From Pseudomonas fluorescens (GTDB taxonomy: Bacteria; Pseudomonadota; Gammaproteobacteria; Pseudomonadales; Pseudomonadaceae), in the NCBI RefSeq assembly GCF_902497895.1, contig NZ_CABVHQ010000046.1:1-49755 (forward strand): a DNA stretch of 49,755 nt, read 5' to 3'. Below, one piece after another: positions 41,400 through 49,541 of this stretch; the stretch's first letter is position 1, and each line of letters begins with the position of its first letter. Under the pieces are notes generated by a model. It was not told the DNA's origin. It saw only the letters and a program-made list of their open reading frames with translations, and did not search any database. The position numbers and the translations under genes are program-made.

Positions 41400-42688
41400 C
41401 GGCCAATGATATCCAGAAACTGCTGCCAGCCTGCGGCCAGGCGAACGCCTGGGGCACGGAAGGCGTGCATTGGAATGGGTTTGAAGTGCTCGCCGCTCAA
41501 CAGGCCGAGCTCGACTTTCTGGCCCGCCGTCATCGCTGCCAGCTGCCTGCCCATGTAGGTCGACATGGCCACGCCGCCGCCGTTATAGCCGATGGCATAG
41601 AAACTCTTTTCATCCAGTTGTCCGGCATGGGGCAGATAATCGAGGGTCATGGCCACCAGGCCGGACCAGCGAAAGGCGATCGGCTGGTCGCGCAGTACCG
41701 GGAACACATCCCCCATGCTGCGCTGCAACGCGCGAAAAGCCGCTTCCGAGTCGTCCTTGCCGAAGGCCCCGCGGCCCCCGAAAATCAGCCGATCGCCCAC
41801 CACCCGGAACCAGCGCAGCATGCGTTTGGTATCGCCGCAGACCTGCCCACCAGGCAACAGTCCGGCCAGGATAGTGGCCGGCAAAGGTTCGGTGGCGATG
41901 ATCGCGCTGCGAAACGGAATCAGCCGCCGATGCAGGGTGTCGGTGGCTCGGGTCAGGTCCGAATAGCCGTTGGTGGCGTAGATCACCTGTCTGGCGCTGA
42001 CCCGACCCTGGGGCGTCTGCACGATCATCCGTTCGCCTTCGCGGCGAACCTGCTCGGCCGGGCTGTTGATGAAGATCCTCACCCCGCGATCGTCAAGACT
42101 GCGGGCGATGCCCCGGGCATAGTTGAGCGGATGAATACCACCCGCCTTGGGCGTCAGCAAGCCACCGGTGAAGATTTTCGACCCGGTCAACCCGGCCACT
42201 TCGGCGGCGCTGATCATCACTGAAGAGCTGCCGCCGGTCTCACGCTTGATCCAGTTTGCGGTGGACTGCAGTCCGGCCAGTGCGTGCTGGTTGTGCGCCG
42301 CCGCGATGTGCCCGCCCAGGCGCAGATTCGCCCCGGTCAGTTCCAGGGTCTCCACCAACTCCACCAGGCTGTCGACTGCCTGATAGCCGGTGCGATACAT
42401 CTGCAAGGCGGTGTCGCGACCAAAACGCGCCATCAGCGTCGGGAAGCCGACACGAAACTTCGGCGAGACCACCCCGCCGTTACGCCCGCTGGCGCCCCAG
42501 GCCAGGCTGTTGGCTTCGATAATCAACGGCTCACGACCGCTCAGGGCAATATGATGAGCCGCACAGAGACCGGTATAGCCCGCGCCGATAATCGCCACAT
42601 CGCATAGCCGATCGCCTTGGAGCGATTGCAATATGGGTGCAGGTTCGGCGGTCGCCGTCCACAAGGTCTGAAGAGTCATTGCCAACAT
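41396..42688 (-). CDS. FAD-dependent amine/amino-acid oxidase (DAO family, PuuB-like)
   Basis: Flavoprotein of 430 residues. The FAD-binding Rossmann motif GAGYTGLCAAHHIA is near residue 36, followed by an adenine-binding acidic end (EANSLAWGASGRNGG). The C-terminal GYNGGGVAMSTYMGR is typical of DAO-fold oxidases such as gamma-glutamylputrescine oxidase PuuB and related sarcosine-oxidase-like enzymes. The start could be ATG 42688 or ATG 42679; neither has a strong ribosome site. Transcribed with the bicupin. Oxidative deamination of a polyamine derivative would supply the aldehyde/amino-acid intermediates for the nearby dehydrogenase and transaminase; this is inferred from family and position. 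Confidence 0.88.
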   Translation of the reverse strand: MLAMTLQTLWTATAEPAPILQSLQGDRLCDVAIIGAGYTGLCAAHHIALSGREPLIIEANSLAWGASGRNGGVVSPKFRVGFPTLMARFGRDTALQMYRTGYQAVDSLVELVETLELTGANLRLGGHIAAAHNQHALAGLQSTANWIKRETGGSSSVMISAAEVAGLTGSKIFTGGLLTPKAGGIHPLNYARGIARSLDDRGVRIFINSPAEQVRREGERMIVQTPQGRVSARQVIYATNGYSDLTRATDTLHRRLIPFRSAIIATEPLPATILAGLLPGGQVCGDTKRMLRWFRVVGDRLIFGGRGAFGKDDSEAAFRALQRSMGDVFPVLRDQPIAFRWSGLVAMTLDYLPHAGQLDEKSFYAIGYNGGGVAMSTYMGRQLAAMTAGQKVELGLLSGEHFKPIPMHAFRAPGVRLAAGWQQFLDIIGR

Positions 42689-42740
42689 CCCAGCGAAAAA
42701 AACAGATGGCGCTTGCGGCTGGGCTGCAGCGCCAAGGTAT

Positions 42741-43445
42741 TCAACCCAGTTCTTTCTCTACCGCGTCGGCCAGTTGCGCCAGCGAGGTGAAGTGGTAATG
42801 CGGTTCGGTGCGTTCCGACTCAAGCGTGCCGCCGGTGCCTTTTTGCCCGTGACGACGTTCGATCCAGCACACTTGATAACCCAGGCGCATCGCGACTCCG
42901 ATGTCGTGGTACTGACTCTGCGCCACATGCAGGATGTTCTCGAACAGAATGCCTTGGGTAGCCAGCACCCCACGGGTGTAAGCGAAGAACTGCGGATCGG
43001 GTTTTTCGAAGCGCACATCATCGACGCTGATCTTCACGTCGAATGGTTCGTCCAGGGTCTTGGCCATATAGTCCAGGGCCCAGATGCGCGAGTTGGTGGT
43101 CGCCACCAGTTTGAAGTGCTTGCGCAGGCGCTTGAGGGCTTCGACCGAATCAGCGAACGCCGGGAAGTTCTTCACCGCCAGGCTCAGGCCCTTGGCGTAT
43201 TCCTGGTTATCCGGCAGACCGAGTTTGGCGGCCATCAGGTGATAGCAGCGCTCCATGTCGTCCGGCCACCAGCCCGACTCGGGGTCGGCACGCGCTTCGC
43301 GGTAGGCTTTGAGGATATCGTCATCGCTGCAGGCTTGACCGGCGTCGCCCGCCACTTCGCGAACGTGAGACACAATGCCGGCTTCAAAATCAATGAGGGT
43401 ACCGACCACGTCGAAAGTCAGGGCTTTGAATTGCTTGAAAGACAT
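42741..43445 (-). CDS. Haloacid dehalogenase-type HAD hydrolase
   Basis: HAD-superfamily protein of 234 residues, similar to type II haloacid dehalogenases. Motif I is TFDVVGTLID with nucleophile Asp12; the second Asp of phosphatases is replaced by Val, as in dehalogenases. Motif II is VATTNS, motif III the Lys in FEKPDP, motif IV SQYHDIG. All catalytic positions are kept, unlike the paralogue at 39250. GGAG precedes the ATG. It lies 52 bases upstream of the FAD oxidase on the same strand, so it may be first gene of that operon. Whether it dehalogenates or acts on another small acid is unknown. Confidence 0.88.
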   Translation of the reverse strand: MSFKQFKALTFDVVGTLIDFEAGIVSHVREVAGDAGQACSDDDILKAYREARADPESGWWPDDMERCYHLMAAKLGLPDNQEYAKGLSLAVKNFPAFADSVEALKRLRKHFKLVATTNSRIWALDYMAKTLDEPFDVKISVDDVRFEKPDPQFFAYTRGVLATQGILFENILHVAQSQYHDIGVAMRLGYQVCWIERRHGQKGTGGTLESERTEPHYHFTSLAQLADAVEKELG

Positions 43446-43601
43446 ATGGCACTCCGCAGGGTGGGGGACATAGGAGAGCTGAGGCTCCGGGTCGAAAAAA
43501 TTATCACCCCATGCTTCTCGCGCAATGTTCCGTTTTTACCACCTGCGGGGGCATAAGCTACTGTTTTTGCCAACTCGCCAAGCACTAATGCCCGATGTGC
43601 T

Positions 43602-44498
43602 TCAAGGCAGACGCTGGCTCAACTCGTTTGCCAGATAGCGGGCGAAGGTCGAGATCCGCTGGGCGATATGCCGACGATGCTGGTATAGCGCATGGATGTC
43701 CGCATTCGGCATCTGGTAGTCGGTCAGCAGCGCCACCAGTTGCCCGCTGGCCAAATGCTCACGCACATCCCAGTACGAGCGCATGATCAGACCATGCCCC
43801 TCCAGGGCCAGTTGCACCGCGACCTCACCATGGTTGCTGGAGAGACTGCCGCGGACTTTCTGGGAAAACTCGCGGCCGTCCTTATGGAAGCGCCAGAGCG
43901 CATAGTCACTGCCCAGTTGCCGCAGGACGATGCAGTTATGGTTGGCCAGGTCTTCGACACTTTGTGGCTCGCCGGCTCGTTCCAGGTAGCTGGGAGCGGC
44001 ACAGAGGATCCGTGGATTGTCGAGCAAGTGCACGGCAATCAACCGCGAGTCGGGAGGCTCGCCCAGGCAAATCGCCATGTCGAAATCCTGGTCCAGCAGA
44101 TTGACTGGCTGGCTGCTCAGCTCCAGGGAAATTTCCAGTTCCGGGTGCAGAAACGCAAAACTCGACACCACCGGCGCCAGATGCCGCCGGCCGAAGCCCA
44201 GGGTTCCATTGATGCGCAAGCGCCCGCGCAACGTCGTTTGGCGATTGCTCAGGGCGCTTTCCAGTTCCTCCAGTTGCTGCAGGATCGGTTGCCCGCCTTC
44301 CATATACAGCATGCCTTCGCTGGTCAGGGTCAGGCGCCGTGTCGTGCGTTGCACCAGCAACACCCCGAGGCGTTGCTCGAGTTGAGTCAGGCGTTTGCTG
44401 ACCGCCGGCAATGACAGACCCAGTTCACGTGCGACGGCCGTCAGGCTGCCGCGAGTCGCCACATGCTGAAAGAACGTCAGGTCATCGATGGTGGACAT
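43602..44498 (-). CDS. LysR-family transcriptional regulator
   Basis: A 298-residue LysR-type regulator. The N-terminal helix-turn-helix (FFQHVATRGSLTAVARELGL, SLPAVSKRLTQLEQRLG) is followed by the periplasmic-binding-protein-like effector domain. It is divergent from the tartrate/D-malate dehydrogenase gene with a 108-base spacer containing a perfect T-N11-A palindrome. This arrangement is the same as in dmlR-dmlA of E. coli, so it likely activates the dehydrogenase gene in response to its substrate and represses itself. Confidence 0.93.
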   Translation of the reverse strand: MSTIDDLTFFQHVATRGSLTAVARELGLSLPAVSKRLTQLEQRLGVLLVQRTTRRLTLTSEGMLYMEGGQPILQQLEELESALSNRQTTLRGRLRINGTLGFGRRHLAPVVSSFAFLHPELEISLELSSQPVNLLDQDFDMAICLGEPPDSRLIAVHLLDNPRILCAAPSYLERAGEPQSVEDLANHNCIVLRQLGSDYALWRFHKDGREFSQKVRGSLSSNHGEVAVQLALEGHGLIMRSYWDVREHLASGQLVALLTDYQMPNADIHALYQHRRHIAQRISTFARYLANELSQRLP

Positions 44499-44500
44499 CT

Positions 44501-44523
44501 ATTCTTTCCATTTTTTCAAGAAT
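44501..44523. promoter_or_regulatory. LysR-type operator palindrome
   Basis: ATTCTT (44501-44506), 11 bases, AAGAAT (44518-44523): a perfect 6-base inverted repeat with the T-N11-A core of LysR-type binding sites. It starts two bases upstream of the LysR gene's ATG on the other strand and about 85 bases before the dehydrogenase start, suitable for autorepression and divergent activation. Confidence 0.65.
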
Positions 44524-44606
44524 GGTTTTCCAGAACAGCCAATTGTGCGTCACCAGCAACCAAATACACTGAAGCCATCGTCCTATCAACCCCCAGGAGT
44601 CCCATC

Positions 44607-45686
44607 ATGAGCAAGCCCGGCTACAAAATCGCGGTGATCCCCGGTGACGGCATCGGCAAGGAAGTCATGCCCGAAGGCGTGCGCGTGATGGACGCCATCG
44701 CCAGGACCCACCACCTGGAACTGCACTGGGACTGGTTCGATTTCGCAAGTGCCGACTACTACGTCGAACACGGCAAGATGATGCCGGATGACTGGTTCGA
44801 GATCCTCAAGGGCTACGACGCTATCTACTTCGGCGCGGTCGGCTGGCCGGACGTGGTGCCGGATCACATTTCCCTGTGGGATTCGCTGTTGCAGTTCCGT
44901 CGCGAACTCGACCAATACGTCAACCTGCGCCCCTGCCGCTTGATGCCCGGAGTGAAAACCCCGCTGGCCAATCGCAAGCCCGGTGATATCGACTTCTACG
45001 TCGTGCGGGAAAACACCGAGGGCGAGTACTCGAGCGTCGGCGGAAAAATGTTCCCCGGCACCGAGCGCGAGATCGTGTTGCAGGAAACCGTGATGACCCG
45101 CATCGGTGTTGATCGCATCCTCAAGTTCGCCTACGAACTGGCCCAGAGCCGGCCGAAAAAACACCTGACTTCCGCGACCAAATCCAACGGCATAGCTATC
45201 ACCATGCCTTACTGGGACGAACGGGTGGTCGAAATGGGCAAGCGCTTCCCGGACGTCAAGGTCGACAAGTTCCACATCGACATCCTCACCGCAAACTTCG
45301 TCCTGCACCCGGACTGGTTCGACGTGGTGGTGGCGAGCAATCTGTTCGGCGACATCCTGTCCGACCTCGGCCCGGCCTGCACCGGCACCATCGGTATCGC
45401 CCCTTCGGCCAACATCAACCCGGAGCGCAACTTCCCGAGTCTGTTCGAACCGGTTCACGGTTCAGCACCGGACATCGCCGGCAAAGGCATCGCCAACCCG
45501 ATCGGACAGATCTGGTGCGGCGCAATGATGCTTGAGCACCTGGGGCATCCCGAAGCGGGCGCTGCCGTTCTTGCCGCCATCGAAACTGTATTGGCCATGG
45601 GCCCTGAAGCGGCGCCGCTGACGGCCGACATCGGCGGCACCGGGAATACCGAAGCGCTGGGCAAGGCGATCGCGGCGATCTGCTAG
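44607..45686 (+). CDS. Tartrate / D-malate dehydrogenase (decarboxylating)
   Basis: NAD- and Mn-dependent beta-decarboxylating dehydrogenase of 359 residues in the isopropylmalate/isocitrate dehydrogenase family. Marks: IPGDGIGKEVMPEGVRVMDA at the N-terminus, RENTEGEYSSVGGKMFPGTE near residue 138, and LFEPVHGSAPDIAGKGIANP near 280. The pattern is that of TtuC/DmlA enzymes acting on tartrate or D-malate rather than LeuB. ATG 44607 with CAGGAG upstream; an in-frame extension to 44463 crosses the LysR operator and is rejected. Its TAG stop lies inside the left end of the repeat that follows. Substrate choice between tartrate and D-malate cannot be made by eye. Confidence 0.92.
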   Translation: MSKPGYKIAVIPGDGIGKEVMPEGVRVMDAIARTHHLELHWDWFDFASADYYVEHGKMMPDDWFEILKGYDAIYFGAVGWPDVVPDHISLWDSLLQFRRELDQYVNLRPCRLMPGVKTPLANRKPGDIDFYVVRENTEGEYSSVGGKMFPGTEREIVLQETVMTRIGVDRILKFAYELAQSRPKKHLTSATKSNGIAITMPYWDERVVEMGKRFPDVKVDKFHIDILTANFVLHPDWFDVVVASNLFGDILSDLGPACTGTIGIAPSANINPERNFPSLFEPVHGSAPDIAGKGIANPIGQIWCGAMMLEHLGHPEAGAAVLAAIETVLAMGPEAAPLTADIGGTGNTEALGKAIAAIC

Positions 45687-45844
45687 TGGCCTGTGTGGCT
45701 AGTTCGTTAGTTCAAATTCGGATGCCAGAAGTCCATAGCCAAGGCGCTGTGACGAGTCATAGCCCGCTATGGCGAGGAACAGCAACGCAGGATATGGGCT
45801 CGGCAACGAAGTTGACTAACAGAACTAGCCACACAGGCCACTAG
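45683..45844. repeat. MITE-like inverted-repeat element (~160 bp)
   Basis: Terminal inverted repeats at 45683-45710 and 45816-45844 begin and end with CTAG and are complementary over about 27 of 28 bases. The ~105-base interior has no coding capacity. It differs from REP doublets in its sequence and AT-richer ends. The size and structure suggest a non-autonomous mobile element or one of the larger intergenic repeats known in P. fluorescens. The left end contains the stop codon of the upstream gene. Confidence 0.75.
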
Positions 45845-45945
45845 GCTCACCGCGCAATCTTCCGTTTCGCGCCAGCTTTACGGGAGATTGTGGCGCGGCG
45901 ACCGGTCATCCTGATGCTGGCTCATCCCGTTGCTTGCGAGGCCTC

Positions 45946-46872
45946 ATGACACTGCTTTTCAAAGTCGATACCGAGCGCGGGCTGGCCTGGAAAAACCTGT
46001 TCCAGCGTCACGCGCCGGACATTGACGTCCGGTTCTGGCCGGACCTCGGCGACCCCGACGAAGTCCGCTACCTGGCGACCTGGCAGCCGCCACCGGACGT
46101 GCACCTGCTGTTGCCGAATCTGCAAGCAATATTCGCGACTTCCGCGGGTGTCGATCAATTCGATCTGCGCTGCCTGCCACCTCAGGTCGAGGTCGTGCGC
46201 ATGCTCGACCCCGGCATCGTCCAGGCCATTGTCGAGTACGCCTGTTTTGCGGTGCTGGCGTTGCATCGAAAAATGCCCGAGTACCTGGCTCAGCAGCACC
46301 AGCAGCAGTGGCAGATCCAGCCTTGGGTCTCGGCGCCGCAGCAACGTGTCGGTGTCATGGGGCTGGGCAATCTGGGGATTGCCGTGCTGGATCGTTTGCA
46401 AACCTTCGGTTTCAGCCTCAAGGGCTGGGCCCGTTCCGCGAAGCGGATCGATGCGGTGGAGTGTTTCGCAGGGACCGAACAGCTGCCGCAGTTTCTGAAT
46501 CAATGCGACATCCTGATCTGCCTGTTGCCGCTGACGGAAGACACCCGTGGCATTCTCAATGCTTCGACCTTCGCGGCACTTCCCCCTGGCGCCAAGCTGA
46601 TCAATCTTGGCCGTGGCGGTCACCTGATCGAAACCGACCTGCTCCAGGCGCTGGACAGCGGCCACCTGCAGCATGCCGTGCTCGACGTGCTGAATGACGA
46701 ACCACCAGCGGCCGACCATCCGTTCTGGCAACATCCGCGTATCTGGCTGACCCCGCACATCGGGGCAATGACCCAGCCGGAAACCGCCTTTGAGGTCTTG
46801 CTGGCCAATATCAGGCGTCATCAGCGTGGCGAACCTATGGTTGGCACCATCAAGCGCAGCGATGGCTACTGA
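45946..46872 (+). CDS. ghrA: Glyoxylate/hydroxypyruvate reductase A-type 2-hydroxyacid dehydrogenase
   Basis: NAD(P)H-dependent D-2-hydroxyacid dehydrogenase of 308 residues, close in length to E. coli GhrA. Marks: the Rossmann loop GVMGLGNLGIAVLDRLQTFG near residue 137, INLGRGGHLIETDLL with the substrate Arg region before it, and LTPHIGAMTQPE with the catalytic His near 268. I chose ATG 45946 (GCGAGG five bases upstream) over an earlier TTG. It reduces glyoxylate or hydroxypyruvate, and hydroxypyruvate-like products can arise from tartrate metabolism, which links it loosely to the gene before the repeat. Confidence 0.88.
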   Translation: MTLLFKVDTERGLAWKNLFQRHAPDIDVRFWPDLGDPDEVRYLATWQPPPDVHLLLPNLQAIFATSAGVDQFDLRCLPPQVEVVRMLDPGIVQAIVEYACFAVLALHRKMPEYLAQQHQQQWQIQPWVSAPQQRVGVMGLGNLGIAVLDRLQTFGFSLKGWARSAKRIDAVECFAGTEQLPQFLNQCDILICLLPLTEDTRGILNASTFAALPPGAKLINLGRGGHLIETDLLQALDSGHLQHAVLDVLNDEPPAADHPFWQHPRIWLTPHIGAMTQPETAFEVLLANIRRHQRGEPMVGTIKRSDGY

Positions 46873-46905
46873 GATCATGTGTACACATCTTTTGGGTCTG
46901 GCTCC

Positions 46906-47066
46906 CGTAGCAGCTGCCGAGCCTGCGAGGCTGCGTTCGGCCCGGGCCGCGTTCGGACGAAGCGGTCGTAGTCCGATGCATGCGGTCGTTCGGTTAAATC
47001 GCGATCACAGGTTTTACGGCTGCTTCGCAGCCGAACGCAGCCTCGCGCAGCTCGGCAGCTGCTACG
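46906..47066. repeat. REP doublet, CGTAGCAGCTGCCGA family, overlapping a stop codon
   Basis: Outer arms beginning 46906 and ending 47066 (CGTAGCAGCTGCCGA/TCGGCAGCTGCTACG) with inner complements AGGCTGCGTTCGG and CCGAACGCAGCCT. Between the convergent ghrA and carrier genes. Its right end supplies the TAG stop (47064-47062) of the minus-strand carrier gene. Confidence 0.9.
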
Positions 47067-48366
47067 GTGCCGGAACGTCCCGCTCCAGCTCACGCCGCCT
47101 GCGTCCGAGCCAGCCTCCCGATGCAGCCCACAGCAAGGCAATTACCGCGCCGATCAACATTGCCAGTTGCGGATACTCGACCAGCACATCCAGCCCGCGC
47201 TTGACCCAGCCGGCGACGGCATCGCCGCCGCGATAGACCACGGTGTCGATGAAGTTCTTGGCCTTGTATTTCTGTTCCGGCAACAGCACGGTGTAGAGCA
47301 TTTCCCTGCCTGGGCGTACCAGCGCGTACTCACCGGCCCGGCGAATGACCATGACCACCACGAACACAGCGAACACCGGTGCCAGCGCCAGCCAGAGAAA
47401 GCCGAGGGCCATGACCAACGGTACTGCCACCAGCAACACCCCCACGCCAAGCTTCTGCGCGATGCGTCCGGTGAGGAAGATCTGAGTCAGGATCGCCAGG
47501 GTCTGGACCACTGCATCGATCAGTCCGAACACCTGGGTCTGGCGCGTGCGGTCAGTGAAGGTCTGCGCCACCAGCCGCGCCTGCTCGAAATACAGGAAGG
47601 TGCTGACACTGGCCAGTAGCACCACGAACAGCGCAATGCCCAGTAGATAAGGCGAGCGCAGGACCGCCGTGGCGCCGGCAAACGGATTGCCGCCCAGCGG
47701 CCTGGACCGCGGGTGTTCGACTTCCGCCGGCAATGGATGGCGATCACGCCAGCGCTGCAGGTACAACGCCGCAGCGATGCTGCCGAGCAGGAACAGTGCC
47801 GCCAGCAGCACCAGACCCGAGTGGCCGATGACCCCGACCAGCACTGCACCCAGAATCGGCCCGATCAACCCGCCCAGGCTGGCGCCACCGGCCATCAGGC
47901 CGAACAGGCGCTTGGCCTGTTCGTTGGAGAACAGGTCGGCCAGTACGCTCCAGGCCAGGGAAATGGCCAGCAGGTTGAACACCGACAGCCAGATATAGAA
48001 TGCCCGTGCGACCCATAGATTATCCGGTTGCACGGCAAAGATCGCGGCAAACAGCAGCAGGTTGCTTGCCAGAAAGCCATAGGTCCAGGGCAGGATGCGT
48101 CGGCGCTCGACCCGTGAGGCCAGCCAGCCGAACAGCGGCAGCGCCATCAGGGTGGCGATGAACGTGCCGGTGAACAGCCATTGCAGGTTCTCCACCCCAC
48201 CCGCTACACCCATGGTCTCGCGCACGGGGCGCAGCATGAAGTAACCGGCAAACAGCAGGAAGAACAAGGCCAGCCCGCCATGCACCGCGACACCCTCATC
48301 GTCGCGGACATTGAAACCCTTGCCCAGCAGGCTACTGAAGCGATTACGCATTGCCGGCCCGGACAT
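47062..48366 (-). CDS. NTP/NDP-exchange-like or MFS-type membrane carrier
   Basis: Polytopic inner-membrane protein of up to 434 residues with about 12 hydrophobic helices. The segment FLLFAGYFMLRPVRETMGV near residue 35 and the C-terminal YTVLLPEQKYKAKNFIDTVVYRGGDAVAGW resemble the AAA (ATP/ADP translocase, Npt-like) group found in many free-living proteobacteria as well as parasites. In free-living bacteria the substrate is not established. The start could be ATG 48366 or ATG 48351 (MRNRF). It lies 13 bases after the aldo/keto reductase stop. The stop codon is provided by the REP element downstream. Confidence 0.78.
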   Translation of the reverse strand: MSGPAMRNRFSSLLGKGFNVRDDEGVAVHGGLALFFLLFAGYFMLRPVRETMGVAGGVENLQWLFTGTFIATLMALPLFGWLASRVERRRILPWTYGFLASNLLLFAAIFAVQPDNLWVARAFYIWLSVFNLLAISLAWSVLADLFSNEQAKRLFGLMAGGASLGGLIGPILGAVLVGVIGHSGLVLLAALFLLGSIAAALYLQRWRDRHPLPAEVEHPRSRPLGGNPFAGATAVLRSPYLLGIALFVVLLASVSTFLYFEQARLVAQTFTDRTRQTQVFGLIDAVVQTLAILTQIFLTGRIAQKLGVGVLLVAVPLVMALGFLWLALAPVFAVFVVVMVIRRAGEYALVRPGREMLYTVLLPEQKYKAKNFIDTVVYRGGDAVAGWVKRGLDVLVEYPQLAMLIGAVIALLWAASGGWLGRRRRELERDVPAP

Positions 48367-48379
48367 GAGACCCGGGCGC

Positions 48380-49318
48380 TCAGGCGAATTGCTGGATCAG
48401 ACGCTGCTGTTGCCCGGCGCCGAGCAATGGGCCGGTTCCAGCCTTGAGCTGATCGAGCTGGCGCTCGGGCCGGCTGGTGGCGGGGATCACCGTGGTCACG
48501 GCCGGATGGCTGATGGCAAACTTGAGGAACAGCTGCGCCCAGCTGCTGATTCCCATCTCCGCTGCCCAGCCCGGCAATGCCAGGTCCTTGACCCTGGCGA
48601 ACAATCGACCGTCGTCGAAAGCCCGGTTGATCAGGACCGCCACCCCCTTGTCCTGGGCCAGCGGCAACACAGTTCTGGCGGCATTGGGCGAGTTCACTGA
48701 ATAGTGGATCTGGATGAAGTCGAGCTTTTCAGTGCGCAGGATCTTCTCCAGTTCTGCCAGGCCGCTGTCGGTGTAGTGGGTCACGCCGATGTAGCGGGTT
48801 TTGCCCTGGGCCTTGAGTTCGCGGGCATAGGGCAGTTGCTCTTGCCAGTCGCGCAGGTTGTGGATCTGCAGCAGATCGACTTTGTCGGTGTGCAGTTTCT
48901 GCAAGGAGCCTGCCCACTGTTCTTCGGCTGCGGCGCGGCTGTTCGCGGCAATCTTGGTCGCCAGGAAAGTCTTCTGACGCCAGCCCCCCTCCTCCAGCAA
49001 TTGGCCGAGCACCGCATCGGCGCTACCGTAATTGGGCGAGGTATCGATGACCCGGGCTCCGTGCTGGAAGAACACCTGCAGCACCTGTTTGAGCTGCTGG
49101 TACTGCGCCGACCCCGCCTCGACCTCGAAACTTCCGGAGGTACCGGCGCCGATCACTGGCAGCGCTTCACCGGTCGAGGGGATCTTGCGAGTCAGCAAAG
49201 GCGTTGCAGGCGGTGACTGAACGTTCGATGTGCTTTGGGCGAAAGCGCCGCTATGAACGGCGAGTAAACCGAGGCCCGCTGTGGCGGTGGTAGCCAGGAA
49301 GTGGCGACGTGTATACAT
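48380..49318 (-). CDS. Tat-exported aldo/keto reductase
   Basis: A 312-residue aldo/keto reductase with a twin-arginine signal: TRRHFLATTATAG at residues 3-15, hydrophobic core, cleavage after AFA near residue 27. The AKR catalytic residues are seen in VIDTSPNYGSAD (Asp, Tyr), FLATKIA (Lys) and LLQIHNLRD (His). AAGGAG precedes ATG 49318; an in-frame extension to 49420 lacks a ribosome site and would bury the Tat signal. Export by Tat implies that it folds with NADPH in the cytoplasm before translocation. The physiological substrate is unknown. Confidence 0.9.
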   Translation of the reverse strand: MYTRRHFLATTATAGLGLLAVHSGAFAQSTSNVQSPPATPLLTRKIPSTGEALPVIGAGTSGSFEVEAGSAQYQQLKQVLQVFFQHGARVIDTSPNYGSADAVLGQLLEEGGWRQKTFLATKIAANSRAAAEEQWAGSLQKLHTDKVDLLQIHNLRDWQEQLPYARELKAQGKTRYIGVTHYTDSGLAELEKILRTEKLDFIQIHYSVNSPNAARTVLPLAQDKGVAVLINRAFDDGRLFARVKDLALPGWAAEMGISSWAQLFLKFAISHPAVTTVIPATSRPERQLDQLKAGTGPLLGAGQQQRLIQQFA

Positions 49319-49463
49319 GCTTGATCTCCTTCCACCGGAACGCGATTCAGTGGTTGCTAGCCAGGTAGAGGAATCCCCAGGGTCAACCAGATATTCCAGC
49401 CCTCTGCGCGATTCTGGCAAACAACCTGATACGTCAGGTTAGTCGCCGCGGGAAATGCTGCCA
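49319..49463. other. Upstream region of the Tat aldo/keto reductase
   Basis: First part of the 437-base gene-free end of the window. Apart from the ribosome site at about 49325-49330 I see no clear promoter, hairpin or gene here; repeats fill the rest. Confidence 0.4.
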
Positions 49464-49534
49464 CTTCCCAACAGACGACTCGTGGCCTGAACTGGCGCCA
49501 AAGTCAAAAGATCGCAGCCTTCGGCAGCTCCTAC
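49464..49534. repeat. Truncated REP doublet (loop and right arm only)
   Basis: From CTTCCCA to CTCCTAC this copies the loop and right arm of the REP doublet at 6381-6482 with a few substitutions, but the matching left arm is absent. It leads, after seven bases, into the tandem array. Confidence 0.85.
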
Positions 49535-49541
49535 ACCGACC

